The notes beneath the pieces are model-generated. The model was not told the DNA's origin, did no database searches, and saw only the letters and a list, made by a program, of their open reading frames with translations. From contig NZ_CABVLY010000041.1 of the NCBI RefSeq assembly GCF_902498995.1, positions 1 through 55,999 of the forward strand: a stretch of DNA of 55,999 nucleotides, read 5' to 3'. This DNA is from Burkholderia anthina. GTDB lineage: Bacteria > Pseudomonadota > Gammaproteobacteria > Burkholderiales > Burkholderiaceae. Made by a program: the position numbers and the translations under genes. Below, piece after piece: positions 26,379-34,052 of the stretch (the first letter of the stretch is position 1; each line of letters opens with the position of its first letter).

Positions 26379-27767
26379 TCACCCGCGGATCGCCCAGAAC
26401 TCCATCGAGAGCCCCGGGAATTCGCCGGCGAAATGAAATGCAAGACCGCCGGAGCGCGCCAGCTGCTTCCACAGGTCGCCGCCCTTGTCGATCTCGAAAT
26501 AGGTATGACCCGCGTGGTACGGGATCTGCCGCGGCGCGACCGGCAACTGGCGCATCGCGATGCCCGGCAGCTGCAACTGCACCAGATCGCGGATCCGTTC
26601 GACCGGGCCGAGCTTCGCCTGCGCGGGGAACCGTGCACGCAGGCTGTCGGCTGGCACGTCCGCGCGCACCGCGAGCACGAAGCCGGCCGTGTCGCGCAGC
26701 GCGGGATCGGCGAGCGTCGCGACCCGGATGCCGTTGCCCGCGTCGCGCAGTTCGATCTGGATCGCGTTTTGCTCCAGCACCGTTGACAACGACCGGCGCA
26801 ACTCCGTCATCAATTCGGCGAAGCTCGTGCGCAGGTCGTCGTGCACGTAGACGGCGAGCGATTGCGGCCGCCGGCCGGCCGCCGTGAACGTGCTGAGGTC
26901 GCACGCGAGCTTCAGCCAGTCGCAGAACAGCGCTTCCGGATGCGTCGCGACGTCCTGCTGCGCATGCCAGGTCAGCGCCAGATAGCGGTTCACGAGCTGC
27001 AGCAACAGGAAATCCGCGACTTCCGACACGCCGCCGCGCCCCGGCTCCGACAGGCGCTCGGCCAGCGCGTCGCTGCGTTGCGTGAGCAGTCCGTGCAGTT
27101 CGCGCGTGTACGCCAGCAGTGCGGCATCGCGCTGCGCGACCAGGCGCGGCGGAATGTAACCGTCGTCGACGAGCAGCCGCGCATCGGTGCGCCGCTCGAC
27201 GATCCGCACGACGCCGAGCGCATGCCAGTCGCCGGTCAGCTCGGTGTCGAGCATCAGCCGGACGTTCAGGCGCCCCGTCTGCAGCAGCGCGGGGCCGAGC
27301 GCGACCGCGTTCGCATCGGCCACTTCGTATTCGCGCACGACGTAGCGCGCAGCGTCCGGATTGCCGCTGCCGCCGCTGCCCGTCTCGGCGCCGAACGACA
27401 CCTCTTCGCCGCCGCCGCGCCACAGCGGCAGCGCCAGCACGACCAGCTGGTCCTTCACATCGGCCGGCACGTCGAGCGGTTCGGGGAGATCGTCGGGATG
27501 CGACAGGTCGAACGGCGTCCCGTCGCGCATCACGCCGGCCGCCGCGCGCAGCGCGACCTTGCCGAGCGCGAGCTGCTCACGGTCGATCTCGAGCGAGTCG
27601 AAGCCCCAGTAGAACCCCTGCAGCGGCAGGCAGCGCAGCGCGACGTAGCGTTCCCAGTGCCGCTCCAACTGCTGGAAATGCTGCGGGCGCAGGAACATCC
27701 CTTCGGTCCACACCACGCGCTGACGCAGTGCGGCGACCGGCGTCGCGGACATCGTCGGTTCCGTCAT
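26379..27767 (-). CDS. tssK: T6SS baseplate-membrane connector TssK
   Basis: 462 aa. Diagnostic stretches are VVWTEGMFLRPQHFQQLERHW, LPLQGFYWGFDSLEID, GTPFDLSHPDDLPEPL and the C-terminal GHTYFEIDKGGDLWKQL and FPGLSMEFWAIRG. TssK trimers link the TssF/TssG wedge to TssL and TssM. The start is the ATG overlapping the tssJ stop (ATGA). A second ATG five codons in is possible but lacks the overlap. Confidence 0.96.
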   Translation of the reverse strand: MTEPTMSATPVAALRQRVVWTEGMFLRPQHFQQLERHWERYVALRCLPLQGFYWGFDSLEIDREQLALGKVALRAAAGVMRDGTPFDLSHPDDLPEPLDVPADVKDQLVVLALPLWRGGGEEVSFGAETGSGGSGNPDAARYVVREYEVADANAVALGPALLQTGRLNVRLMLDTELTGDWHALGVVRIVERRTDARLLVDDGYIPPRLVAQRDAALLAYTRELHGLLTQRSDALAERLSEPGRGGVSEVADFLLLQLVNRYLALTWHAQQDVATHPEALFCDWLKLACDLSTFTAAGRRPQSLAVYVHDDLRTSFAELMTELRRSLSTVLEQNAIQIELRDAGNGIRVATLADPALRDTAGFVLAVRADVPADSLRARFPAQAKLGPVERIRDLVQLQLPGIAMRQLPVAPRQIPYHAGHTYFEIDKGGDLWKQLARSGGLAFHFAGEFPGLSMEFWAIRG

Positions 27768-28279
27768 GGGCGCCCCCCCGCGTCGTTCAACGCGAGACCG
27801 CCGTTCCTGACCGCGATCGACAGCTTCAACTCGCCGGGCGAGGTCTGCCAGAACTTGTATACGTTGAGCTGCTTCGCGCGCGGCAGCGGCACCGTCAGGC
27901 GCCAACGGTTCTTGTCGAGCATGCGGTACTCGGCGACCACGCCGATCGCGCCGGCCTCGACATTGCCGCGGTAGTGCAGCGTGCGCGACTCGCCCGGCCG
28001 CAGGATCACGCGGTCGGTGCCGAGCAGGTCCGCGCCGAGGATGTTCTCGGGCTTGTCCTGGAGCGAGAAGAAGTCTGCGCCGTTGAACGTCGACACCGCG
28101 CGCAGCTGGAACACCTTCAGCACGATCGGCGACGGCTTGCGGTTGAGGTCGGGATTGACGTCCGGCGCCACGTCGACCGTGATCGCATACGGCACCGCGG
28201 CGGCACGCTCGGTGGCGCCGCACCCGGGCAACAGCAATACACATCCCAATACGATGAACCCGCTCGACCGCCATCGCAT
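27764..28279 (-). CDS. tssJ: T6SS outer-membrane lipoprotein TssJ
   Basis: 171 aa. The signal peptide ends in the lipobox LPGC with Cys20 as the lipidated residue. The mature part has the TssJ beta-sandwich pattern: DVNPDLNRKPSPIVLKVFQL, then STFNGADFFSL, LRPGESRTLHY and a C-terminal LKLSIAVRNGGLAL. TssJ sits at the inner face of the outer membrane and binds the TssM periplasmic domain. It is the first gene of the minus-strand T6SS series; GAGGGTGAG lies just before the ATG. A candidate promoter is at 28370-28399. Confidence 0.95.
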   Translation of the reverse strand: MRWRSSGFIVLGCVLLLPGCGATERAAAVPYAITVDVAPDVNPDLNRKPSPIVLKVFQLRAVSTFNGADFFSLQDKPENILGADLLGTDRVILRPGESRTLHYRGNVEAGAIGVVAEYRMLDKNRWRLTVPLPRAKQLNVYKFWQTSPGELKLSIAVRNGGLALNDAGGRP

Positions 28280-28908
28280 ATCTCACCCTCGCAGCCCAAT
28301 AATCCCCCACCGATTTTCGCGTTCAAAATCGGAGATCGGGACTAAAAGGGGACAATTAATTGACCGGTAATTATGTAACTCGCACATCCTTCCATTCAAA
28401 TGGAAATCGGCAATTTATTCTTGAAAAAGCCGGGTCAAATCTCCAATTACGGGCCGGGGTCGAAATTGTGGAGATGACGATGGATTGAATTGATTTCGGT
28501 CATTTTTAGAAGACGTGTTGATTCGACCGGCTCGCCGCGGCGGCCCGGTTCTATGGCACGGATACTTGCTGTATGGGCGCGCAACCCAAGCCCACTGGCC
28601 TTCGGAGACGGGTGGCGAGCGCCTCGCGGGTCGTGTCGGGCTGTTTGCATTGCGCGAACGGATGGCCGTTTTTCCGGTCATTGACGCTCGCCGAGCAAAC
28701 AGCTGATGAATCCCAAAAGCACAGCGAACTATAGAAGCGATTTTCTGGATTAACAAGTCTAGAAATTCGTAGTCGATTTGAGTGCTAACTCCAGCGCAAT
28801 TCACGAAATGAAACAAAAAGTAACGAAGCAAGCCGGCGGCATGATTGGCACTAGAATCCAACAGCGCTTGTGTGTCACCTTCCAATTACGCAAATATTTC
28901 ATTTCAAA
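28280..28908. other. 629-bp divergent intergenic region between tssJ and the lipoprotein gene
   Basis: Clearly AT-richer than the surrounding genes. It holds a 7-2-7 palindrome over a possible minus-strand promoter, and a second 8-2-8 palindrome at the far end across the lipoprotein start codon; both have their own entries. At 28554-28570 TGGCACG is followed by TTGCT, but the GG-to-GC spacing is 11 rather than the 10 needed for sigma-54. Open frames in the middle show no recognisable protein. I could not assign a plus-strand promoter. Confidence 0.7.
28370..28405 (-). promoter_or_regulatory. candidate sigma-70 promoter of the tssJ operon with a palindrome over the -35
   Basis: Read on the minus strand, TTGAAT (28399-28394) is followed after 18 bp by CATAAT (28375-28370), about 85 bp before the tssJ ATG. 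The -35 lies inside the perfect inverted repeat TTCCATT-CA-AATGGAA (plus strand, 28390-28405). A protein bound there would overlap the -35, as a repressor or class-II activator would. The promoter is read by eye only. Confidence 0.35.
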
Positions 28909-28914
28909 ATGAAA
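28897..28914. promoter_or_regulatory. 8-2-8 palindrome across the lipoprotein start codon
   Basis: TTTCATTT-CA-AAATGAAA is a perfect inverted repeat with the same CA centre and ATT/AAT inner bases as the palindrome at 28390-28405. It contains the ATG (28909) and could act as an operator or as an RNA hairpin that hides the start codon. Confidence 0.4.
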
Positions 28915-29295
28915 GGCCGTTCATCGATCGTGATTGTTCTCGGCGCCTTGTTGCTGGGAATCGGCGGGTGCAGCACGTCCCCCACGCAGTCGGCGGCGCG
29001 CGCCGAGGTCGACAATGCGCGCGCCGCCTATGGCGCCGGCGACTACGGACGCACGATCGCGATCCTGAGCCGCGCGAAGGAGATCGACGGGGCCGACACC
29101 GACACGCAGATCGCCGCGCACAAACTGCTCGCGTTCAGCTACTGCGTGACGAACCGCATCACGCAGTGCCGCGCCGAGTTCTCGAAGATTCTCGACCTCA
29201 ACCCGCGCTTCGACTTGTCCCCCGCCGAGAAGGGACATCCGATCTGGGGGCCCGCGTTCGAATTCGCGCGCCGCAGACATGCGTCGTCATCCTGA
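28909..29295 (+). CDS. small TPR-like lipoprotein, T6SS-linked
   Basis: 128 aa. The signal peptide (KGRSSIVIVLGALLLGIGGC) ends in a lipobox with Cys21 as the probable lipid site. The mature part has one or two TPR-like helical hairpins: ARAAYGAGDYGRTIAILSRA and AHKLLAFSYCVTN, followed by a conserved-looking NPRFDLSPAEKGHPIWGPAFE. I recall similar small lipoproteins beside fha genes in other T6SS loci but cannot give a firm family name. The frame opens 13 codons earlier, but the hydrophobic signal fixes this ATG. No Shine-Dalgarno is visible; the region before it is A/T-rich and palindromic. It is 47 bp upstream of the FHA gene and presumably co-transcribed. Confidence 0.8.
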   Translation: MKGRSSIVIVLGALLLGIGGCSTSPTQSAARAEVDNARAAYGAGDYGRTIAILSRAKEIDGADTDTQIAAHKLLAFSYCVTNRITQCRAEFSKILDLNPRFDLSPAEKGHPIWGPAFEFARRRHASSS

Positions 29296-29342
29296 CCGAA
29301 CCGGTTTCCCCGCGAGCGCTTCCTCATCGAGCGACGTATGAC

Positions 29343-30761
29343 ATGCAACTGATCGTGATCGAACATGCCGGCGAGCCGGTCGAAAGCGACTCCTACGACG
29401 CCGTCGTGTTCCACCCGCCCGGCGGCACCATCGGCCGGGCGACCGACAACCATCTCGTGCTGCGCGACGACACCCGGCAGATTTCCCGGCTGCAGGCGCT
29501 GCTGCAGGTCGGCGACGATGCGTGCCTGCTGAAGAACCTGAGCAGCGTGTCGACGATCGAGGTGAATCGCGAGCCGGTCGGCTATGCGCAGGAGCGCGCG
29601 CTCAATACCGGCGACATCATCCGGATCGGGCCGTACGTGTTGAGAGCCGAGCGCGACGACGATCGCGCGGCGCCGGTCGTCGACATGCCCGCCGCCTCCG
29701 GTACGAGCGGCGACCCGCGGAGCGCGGTGCCGGAGACTGCCGCGCGCGCGCATGGCGAGAAAGGCGCCGGCAACCGGCTGTGGGGCCTGTTGCAGGAACG
29801 CCTGGTTCCGCGCGGCAAGGCGGTTGACGCCGACACACGGTCCGGCACGGCGCACCGGGATGCGGCGCAACCGGCAAGCCGTGCCGCGCACGCTGATGCA
29901 GCGGCGGCGCCATCGCAACGCGACCTGAATCAGTTGTCGATCGACCCGCTCGATCTGTTCGCGCAGTCGTCGCCCGAGATCGGCGCACCGGATTCTGCGT
30001 CATCGACCGAACACGGCCATGCCGGTCGCGACGCGCCGTCCGCGACGCAGGCCGACCACGCGCCCGAGTGGACGCAGCACGTGCGCGTGCAACCGGCGGC
30101 GGCACACGCCGAGCCGCAGCCGGCCGACGAGCCGGCGCCGCAGGCACCCCGCATCCCGACGCCCGATGAACTGCTGAACGCGTTCTTCGAAGGCGCCGGG
30201 CTCGATACGGCCGCCGAATCGCATCAATGGTCGGCCGAGCAGCTGTACATCGCGGGGCAGTTGCTCGCGCTGTTCGCGAACGGCACGGTCGAGCTGCTGT
30301 CGTCGCGCAGCATCCTGAAGCGGGAGGTGAAGGCGCACATGACGATGCTGCTCGATCGCGAGAACAATCCGCTGAAGCTGCTGCCGGACGGCGGTGCCGT
30401 GCTGCGCCAGATGTTCGGCCTGCCGCTGCCGGGCTTCATGTCGCCGCAGAGTGCGGTCAGCGATGCGTTCCAGGATCTGCATGCGCACCAGATCGGCATG
30501 GTCGCGGGCATGCGCGCCGCGCTGATGGACTTGCTGACGCGCTTTTCGCCGCAACGGCTGCGCGAGCGCGACGATGCGATGCGCTGGTACGAGAAGCGCG
30601 TGCCCGCGCTGTACAAGGCGAGGATGTGGGATCGCTACGCGGCGACCCATCGCGACACGGTGTTCGCGATCGAAGACGATTTCGCATCGGTGTTCGGCAA
30701 GGCGTTTCTTGCGGCGTACGACGCGGAAGTGGAGAGCTATCGCGGCAGCAGCCGGCATTGA
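29343..30761 (+). CDS. T6SS FHA-domain protein (Fha/TagH)
   Basis: 472 aa. The N-terminal FHA domain (about 8-100) has GGTIGRATDNHLVL, then ISRLQALLQ and the S-x-x-x-I-E-V-N strand, which fits phosphothreonine binding. A variable linker rich in Ala/Asp/His follows (about 110-275). The C-terminal T6SS FHA domain (about 280-470) contains FFEGAGLD, LYIAGQLLALFANGTVELL and SRSILKREVKAHMTMLLDRE, then LMDLLTRFSPQRLRERDD. The ATG at 29343 begins the FHA fold; the ribosome site is weak (GAGCGA). It is the likely target of the kinase at 18271, and its C-terminal domain is expected to meet the T6SS membrane complex. Confidence 0.92.
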   Translation: MQLIVIEHAGEPVESDSYDAVVFHPPGGTIGRATDNHLVLRDDTRQISRLQALLQVGDDACLLKNLSSVSTIEVNREPVGYAQERALNTGDIIRIGPYVLRAERDDDRAAPVVDMPAASGTSGDPRSAVPETAARAHGEKGAGNRLWGLLQERLVPRGKAVDADTRSGTAHRDAAQPASRAAHADAAAAPSQRDLNQLSIDPLDLFAQSSPEIGAPDSASSTEHGHAGRDAPSATQADHAPEWTQHVRVQPAAAHAEPQPADEPAPQAPRIPTPDELLNAFFEGAGLDTAAESHQWSAEQLYIAGQLLALFANGTVELLSSRSILKREVKAHMTMLLDRENNPLKLLPDGGAVLRQMFGLPLPGFMSPQSAVSDAFQDLHAHQIGMVAGMRAALMDLLTRFSPQRLRERDDAMRWYEKRVPALYKARMWDRYAATHRDTVFAIEDDFASVFGKAFLAAYDAEVESYRGSSRH

Positions 30762-31093
30762 ATGACGGGCGCGGCCGGTGCCGCGGCGCGACGGACGGCA
30801 ATATGTCGCGCATTCGCCTTCGTGCGCCGTGTGTCCCGTGCTCGACTGGAACGACCGCCATGACCGTGCATCGTTGACGCACTCGGCGCGGGCATCGCGG
30901 CGTCACCGGATCACGCGGCTTGCGCCCGCGCGCAGTGCGAACGCAAGCCGCGATGATGCCGCGACGGCACCGCACGATGCGGACGCAACCATCCCGTACG
31001 GCACGCAGAAAAAAGGCCGGGCAGCACGCCCGGCCTCCGGCAACGCGACGCGCGCACCGCGCTCGCTACGGCACGCACGCGGTCGAACGATCG
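30762..31093. other. 332-bp convergent gap between fha and the aldehyde dehydrogenase gene
   Basis: Both flanking genes end here. A perfect 6-bp stem with a 4-base loop (30770-30785) lies 8 bp after the fha stop but has no T-run. The minus-strand terminator at 31009-31035 serves the dehydrogenase. The about 220 bp between them holds no coding sequence that I recognise. Confidence 0.6.
31009..31035 (-). terminator. intrinsic terminator of the aldehyde dehydrogenase gene
   Basis: On the minus strand an 8-bp perfect stem (GGCCGGGC / GCCCGGCC, 5-base loop, 31015-31035) is followed directly by six T. It lies about 60 bp after the dehydrogenase stop codon. This is the clearest rho-independent terminator in the window. 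Confidence 0.85.
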
Positions 31094-32539
31094 TCAGACC
31101 GCCATCACCGTCACCGACTTCGTCACGAGGTACGGCTCCAGCGCTTCCGGCCCGCCTTCCGATCCGTAACCCGAATCCTTCACGCCGCCGAACGGCATTT
31201 CCGGCCACGGCGTCGCGGGCTGGTTGATCCACAGCATCCCGACTTCGAGACGCTGCGTGAGCAGATGCACGTTCGCGAACGAACGCGTGAACGCATAGCC
31301 AGCCAGCCCGAACGGCAGACGGTTCGCTTCGGCGATCGCGTCCTCGAGCTTGTCGAAACCGCGGATCGCGGCGACCGGGCCGAACGGCTCGTTGTTGAAC
31401 ACGTCCGCTTCGAGCGGCACGTTCGAGATCACGGTCGGCGCGAAGAAGTTGCCTTCCGAGCCGACCCGTTCGCCGCCGGTCTCGATGCTCGCGCCGACCT
31501 TGCGCGCGTTGTCGACGACCGACGCCATCGCGGTCAGCCGGCGCGGGTTCGCCAGCGCGCCGAGCGTCGTGCCTTCCTCGAGGCCGTTACCGACCTTCAG
31601 CCCCTCCGCATGCTGAACCAGCGCGCGCGTGAACGCGTCGCGGATGCTGTTGTGCACGAGGAAACGCGTCGGCGAAATGCACACCTGGCCCGCGTTGCGG
31701 AACTTCGCGCCACCGGCGGCCTTCACCGCCAGCGCGACGTCCGCATCCTCGGCGACGATCACCGGCGCGTGGCCGCCCAGCTCCATCGTCGCGCGCTTCA
31801 TGTGCTGACCGGCGAGCGCGGCGAGCTGCTTGCCGACCGGCGTCGAGCCCGTGAACGTCACCTTGCGGATCACCGGGTGCGGAATCAGGTACGACGAAAT
31901 TTCAGCCGGGTCGCCGTACACGAGACCGATCACGCCCGCCGGCACGCCCGCGTCGACGAATGCGCGCAGCAGCGCGGCCGGCGATGCCGGGGTTTCTTCC
32001 GGCGCCTTCACGAGGAACGAACAGCCGGTCGCCAGCGCGGCGCTCAGCTTGCGCACCACCTGGTTGACCGGGAAATTCCACGGCGTGAACGCCGCGACCG
32101 GGCCGACCGGCTCCTTCACGACGGTCTGCTGCGCGCCGAGGTTGCGCGGCGGCACGATCCGGCCGTACACGCGGCGGCCTTCGTCCGCGAACCATTCGAT
32201 GATGTCGGCGGCCGACAGCACTTCGACACGGGCTTCCGTCAGCGGCTTGCCCTGCTCCTGCGTCATCAGCTGTGCGATCGCGTCGGCGCGCTCGCGCACC
32301 AGTGCGGCCGCCTTGCGCATCGTCGCCGCGCGCTCGTGCGCCGGCACCTTGCGCCATGCTTCGAAACCGCGCTGCGCGGCAGCCAGCGCGCGATCGAGAT
32401 CGGCGATGCCCGCGTGGGCCACCTTGCCGATCGCCTTGCCCGTCGCCGGGTTCACGACGTCGATCGTCTTGCCGCTCGCGGCGTCGACCCACTCGCCGTC
32501 GATCAACAGTTGCGTATCGGTATAAGTCACGTTAGCCAT
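31094..32539 (-). CDS. NAD(P)-dependent aldehyde dehydrogenase, succinate-semialdehyde dehydrogenase-like
   Basis: 481 aa, the normal length for the family. The oxyanion/substrate path is PWNFPVNQVVRKLSAAL, the cofactor site is FTGSTPVGK, the general base lies in ELGGHAP, and the nucleophile Cys is in NAGQVCISPTRF. The C-terminal signature is ENPFGPV-like NNEPFGPVAA. It resembles GabD-type enzymes and also the alpha-ketoglutarate-semialdehyde and related dehydrogenases; the substrate cannot be fixed from sequence. The start has AGGGG upstream. It lies 161 bp downstream of the cytochrome gene on the same strand and may share that operon, in which case it could oxidise the aldehyde or semialdehyde made further up the pathway. 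Confidence 0.93.
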   Translation of the reverse strand: MANVTYTDTQLLIDGEWVDAASGKTIDVVNPATGKAIGKVAHAGIADLDRALAAAQRGFEAWRKVPAHERAATMRKAAALVRERADAIAQLMTQEQGKPLTEARVEVLSAADIIEWFADEGRRVYGRIVPPRNLGAQQTVVKEPVGPVAAFTPWNFPVNQVVRKLSAALATGCSFLVKAPEETPASPAALLRAFVDAGVPAGVIGLVYGDPAEISSYLIPHPVIRKVTFTGSTPVGKQLAALAGQHMKRATMELGGHAPVIVAEDADVALAVKAAGGAKFRNAGQVCISPTRFLVHNSIRDAFTRALVQHAEGLKVGNGLEEGTTLGALANPRRLTAMASVVDNARKVGASIETGGERVGSEGNFFAPTVISNVPLEADVFNNEPFGPVAAIRGFDKLEDAIAEANRLPFGLAGYAFTRSFANVHLLTQRLEVGMLWINQPATPWPEMPFGGVKDSGYGSEGGPEALEPYLVTKSVTVMAV

Positions 32540-32700
32540 CCAGACACCCCTACTTTGCGTCGATAAAACGCGCGCTGCCGCGAACGGCCGCGCGCGGGTT
32601 GACAGAAAGAGCTGCGCAGCCGGGCGCGACGCACCCGGCAACGTTCGACGGCAGGCACGCGGCACGCATGCCCGTCGTCATCCGCCACGTCCGGCCGCGC

Positions 32701-34038
32701 TTAACGCGCGGCCGCCGTCGCCTTGCGGAGTTTCGCGACGTCCGCCGCCTGCACGGCCGGCGCGCCGTTGTTCCAGCCGGCGCGCATGAACGTCAGCACG
32801 TCGGCGATCTGCCGGTCGTTCAACGCGTTCGCGAACGCCGGCATCGGGTACGCGGACGGCACGCCACCGATCACGAGCGACTCGCTGCCGTTCAGCGTCA
32901 CGTTGATCAGCGACGCCGCATCGGCCTCGAGCACGTTCGGATTGCCGGCAATCGGCGCGAGCAGCGGCGCGTAGCCGCGGCCGTCCGCGCCATGGCAATG
33001 CAGGCAGTAAGCGTTATACACCTTTGCGCCGGAATCGTTCGCCGGCCGGACCAGCGCGGCCTGCGTCGCCTTCGGATCATAACGGTAAGGCGGCGCGCCC
33101 GTGCCGCCGGCCGCCGGCAACGATTTCAGATACCGGGAAATCGCCGCCAGGTCGTCGTCGGTCAACGACTGCGTGCTGTGATTGATCACGCTGACCATCG
33201 AGCCGAACGCCGTCGCATGCCGGTTCGCGCCGGTCTTCAGGAACTGCGCGACCTCCGCGTCGCTCCAGCGGCCGAGCCCCGTATTGTGCTCGCCGGTCAG
33301 GTTCGACGCGAACCAGTTGTCGATCGCCGCGCCCGACAGGAACGCCGCGCCGCCTTCGTCGAGCGCCTTCTCCTGGAAGCCGACGCCGCGCGGCGTGTGG
33401 CACGACCCGCAATGGCCGAGCCCCTGCACCAGGTACGCGCCGCGGTTCCACATCGCGTCCCTGGCCGGCTTGTCGGCGTATGGCGTCGTGTCGAGGAACA
33501 CCGCGTTCCACAGCGCGAGCGGCCAGCGCATGTTCAGCGGCCACGGAATGTCGGACGGCCGGTTCGCCTGCTTCACCGGCTCGACGCCGTGCATGAAGTA
33601 CGCGTACAGGGCCTTCACGTCGTCGTCGCGCAGCTTCGCGTACGACGGATAAGGCATCGCCGGATACAGGCGATGGCCGTCCTTCGCGACGCCCGCGCGC
33701 AGCGCGCCCGCGAACTCGGCCTCCGTATAGCCGCCGATGCCCGTGTCCGGGTCGGGCGTGATGTTGGTCGTGTAGATCGCGCCCATCGGCGTGACCATCT
33801 TCAGCCCGCCGGCGAACGGCACGCCGCGCGGCGCGGTGTGGCACGCGACGCAATCGCCCGCTTTCGCGAGATACGCGCCGCGCGCGACGAGCGCGCTGTC
33901 GGCCGGCGCCGTTGGCGCGGCGTGCGCCACCGCGCCGGTGGTCAACGCGGACAGCGCGAGCAGCGATGCGCCGAGCGCGTGCGCGGCGCCATTCAGGCGG
34001 TTCGGACCGCTCGGACGGTTCAGGGTGAGGTTTAGCAT
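32701..34038 (-). CDS. tri-haem c-type cytochrome, electron acceptor subunit
   Basis: 445 aa with a Sec signal peptide ending near AVAHA (about 40). There are three haem sites: CVACH (N-terminal), CGSCH (middle) and CLHCH (C-terminal), each with downstream Met candidates (for example NITPDPDTGIGGY followed by YPAMPYPSY). This is the cytochrome type that serves membrane-bound alcohol dehydrogenases, gluconate dehydrogenase and periplasmic molybdenum hydroxylases. It starts 14 bp after the molybdopterin subunit with GGGGAGG upstream, so it most likely passes that enzyme's electrons to the respiratory chain. Confidence 0.94.
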   Translation of the reverse strand: MLNLTLNRPSGPNRLNGAAHALGASLLALSALTTGAVAHAAPTAPADSALVARGAYLAKAGDCVACHTAPRGVPFAGGLKMVTPMGAIYTTNITPDPDTGIGGYTEAEFAGALRAGVAKDGHRLYPAMPYPSYAKLRDDDVKALYAYFMHGVEPVKQANRPSDIPWPLNMRWPLALWNAVFLDTTPYADKPARDAMWNRGAYLVQGLGHCGSCHTPRGVGFQEKALDEGGAAFLSGAAIDNWFASNLTGEHNTGLGRWSDAEVAQFLKTGANRHATAFGSMVSVINHSTQSLTDDDLAAISRYLKSLPAAGGTGAPPYRYDPKATQAALVRPANDSGAKVYNAYCLHCHGADGRGYAPLLAPIAGNPNVLEADAASLINVTLNGSESLVIGGVPSAYPMPAFANALNDRQIADVLTFMRAGWNNGAPAVQAADVAKLRKATAAAR

Positions 34039-34052
34039 GGTTCGTCCTCCCC

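Noticed and set aside
28554..28570. Possible sigma-54 promoter (TGGCACG ... TTGCT)
   Set aside because: The GG-to-GC distance is 11 bp; sigma-54 promoters need 10. It is also about 340 bp from the plus-strand gene.
28415..28885. 156-codon minus-strand frame in the tssJ/lipoprotein gap
   Set aside because: No recognisable family, no ribosome site and uneven composition. It runs across the AT-rich control region, so treated as chance.
31015..31035. Hairpin read as a terminator of the FHA gene
   Set aside because: The T-run is on the minus strand side only, so it terminates the dehydrogenase gene and not fha.
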